Under the pieces are notes generated by a model that worked only from the letters and a program-made list of their open reading frames with translations, did not search any database and was not told the origin of the DNA. Position numbers and translations under genes: made by a program. Below, one piece after another: positions 58,839-59,485 of a stretch of DNA of 59,485 nucleotides. The DNA is from Streptococcus oralis. GTDB taxonomy: Bacteria > Bacillota > Bacilli > Lactobacillales > Streptococcaceae. How positions within the stretch are numbered: the first letter of the stretch is position 1; the number at the start of each line of letters is the position of its first letter. The stretch is taken from positions 251 to 59,735 of the forward strand of contig NZ_RJPK01000006.1 in the NCBI RefSeq assembly GCF_003943415.1, in the 5' to 3' direction.

Positions 58839-59156
58839 TTAATAATATTCAACAATATTAGTATAGAATGATTCACCACTATAGCTGTAGTTAACCTCAT
58901 TCATCAAAACAATTCTAGATTTATCAGATACACGATGCTTTTGACGATTTAATATAATAATATTCTCAGCAAATTTTTTCAAAGTAGGTTCATTAATTTT
59001 ATCAAATGGTAATTTTCTCTTAAGTAACTCTCTAGACTCATCATCAAGATAGAAACATGGTGACTCTGAAGGATTAAACCTCTGCACACGCTTCACCCCA
59101 TAAGAATTAGGAAAGACCATTCCCTCAATATCAACCAATTCTTTAAATGTCTTCAT
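58839..59156 (-). CDS. Unknown protein of the element, first of the operon
   Basis: A 105-residue soluble protein with no recognised motif; AGGAG lies 9-10 nt upstream of the start. It is the first gene after the predicted promoter at 59303-59331, about 150 nt away. Confidence 0.65.
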   Translation of the reverse strand: MKTFKELVDIEGMVFPNSYGVKRVQRFNPSESPCFYLDDESRELLKRKLPFDKINEPTLKKFAENIIILNRQKHRVSDKSRIVLMNEVNYSYSGESFYTNIVEYY

Positions 59157-59302
59157 TGTTTTCTTTCTCCTTAAAATTTTAAAATTAAATATAGTTTATT
59201 TTTGAATTATATCTTGAATGGAGAAGCTCGACTGTTACTCATATTCATAACCTCATTCTAAAATTATATTTCTTATATGTATCAAACATATTTCATGGTT
59301 AT

Positions 59303-59331
59303 ATCATATCATGCGGGCAAAAAAAAATCAA
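59303..59331 (-). promoter_or_regulatory. Promoter of the element's transfer operon
   Basis: Minus strand: TTGATT (complement of 59326-59331), 17-bp spacer, TATGAT (complement of 59303-59308). Two ATTACAT repeats at 59341-59347 and 59363-59369, 22 bp apart, lie upstream of it and may bind a regulator. No gene is seen in 59157-59427. Confidence 0.6.
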
Positions 59332-59400
59332 GGTTTAAACATTACATCTTTGTTGCATATGTATTACATGTTAGATACATGAATATATATTTATTGTTGC

Positions 59401-59425
59401 AAAAAAAAAAGACGCTCAGTGCGTC
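59401..59425 (-). terminator. Terminator of the partial gene at the right edge
   Basis: GACGC-ACTGA-GCGTC followed by ten T on the minus strand, directly after the stop codon of the partial gene. Confidence 0.85.
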
Positions 59426-59427
59426 AA

Positions 59428-59485
59428 TTAATTATTATTTTCAAAATCTATAATCTCAGACTCCAGACTTTCAAAAAGTTCCTTT
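59428..59485 (-). CDS. C-terminal end of a gene cut by the window edge
   Basis: On the minus strand 18 codons reading KELFESLESEIIDFENNN end at TAA 3 nt before a strong terminator. Acidic composition and the terminator make coding likely. Product unknown. Confidence 0.5.
   Translation of the reverse strand, partial: KELFESLESEIIDFENNN

Noticed and set aside
53254..59485. Prophage
   Set aside because: Integrase is present, but relaxase and TcpA are transfer genes, and no capsid, terminase, lysis or tail genes are seen.

Overview
The window is chromosomal DNA of a mitis-group Streptococcus (S. mitis / S. oralis / S. pneumoniae relatives). Reasons: the housekeeping order gltX-pgi-(amidotransferase)-patB-patA ... 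gpsA-galU ... pbp1b-tyrS ... malP-malQ / malX-malC-malD-malA-malR ... aspS ... hisS ... ilvD, rpmF-rpmG follows the pneumococcal chromosome as I remember it; two BOX elements typical of this group are present; and the intergenic regions are AT-rich with canonical sigma-A promoters. A complete type II-A CRISPR-Cas9 locus sits between galU and a rhomboid gene. Pneumococcus lacks such a locus, so S. mitis, S. oralis or a close relative is more likely. Assignments rest on reading motifs and recalled families; no search was run.

Layout. 1-10.3 kb: tRNA-Glu, a deaminase-gltX operon, pgi, a class I amidotransferase, the heterodimeric multidrug ABC exporter patA-patB behind an attenuator-like leader, then gpsA and galU. 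10.3-18.05 kb: the CRISPR island. A short tracrRNA is transcribed leftward, divergent from cas9-cas1-cas2-csn2 (overlapping genes), followed by a leader with an extended -10 promoter inside the end of csn2 and an array of 17 repeats and 16 spacers, with spacers 1 and 4 identical. 18.05-29.5 kb: rhomboid, 5-formyl-THF cyclo-ligase, two acetyl-branch DAP/lysine genes, an EamA transporter, pbp1b, tyrS, an unusual P1B-like ATPase with a small partner, and rlmA, apparently leaderless. 29.5-39.4 kb: the maltodextrin regulon with two divergent promoters, each overlapped or followed by a LacI-type palindrome. 39.4-51.6 kb: YitT, aspS, a seven-gene operon of small membrane proteins under a YozG-like HTH repressor, hisS, an MFS exporter, an Rgg regulator, a SufT-like protein, ilvD, rpmF and rpmG.

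51.6-59.5 kb is accessory. The terminator just after rpmG is repeated (71 bp, about 87 percent identical) 1.5 kb downstream, next to a tyrosine integrase. Between the copies lies a very AT-rich gene for a predicted membrane protein, split by one in-frame TGA. Beyond the second copy runs an integrative mobile element, all leftward: integrase, excisionase-like protein, Rep_trans/MobT relaxase, an unknown protein, a hairpin-rich noncoding stretch with a pT181-like nick loop (candidate oriT), a 47-residue protein, a TcpA/FtsK coupling protein and small membrane proteins. It continues past the right edge.

The points that most deserve follow-up are the split cargo gene between tandem att-like repeats, the candidate oriT, the duplicated spacer, the P1B-like ATPase whose CPC motif reads FSC, and the HTH-controlled membrane-protein operon.
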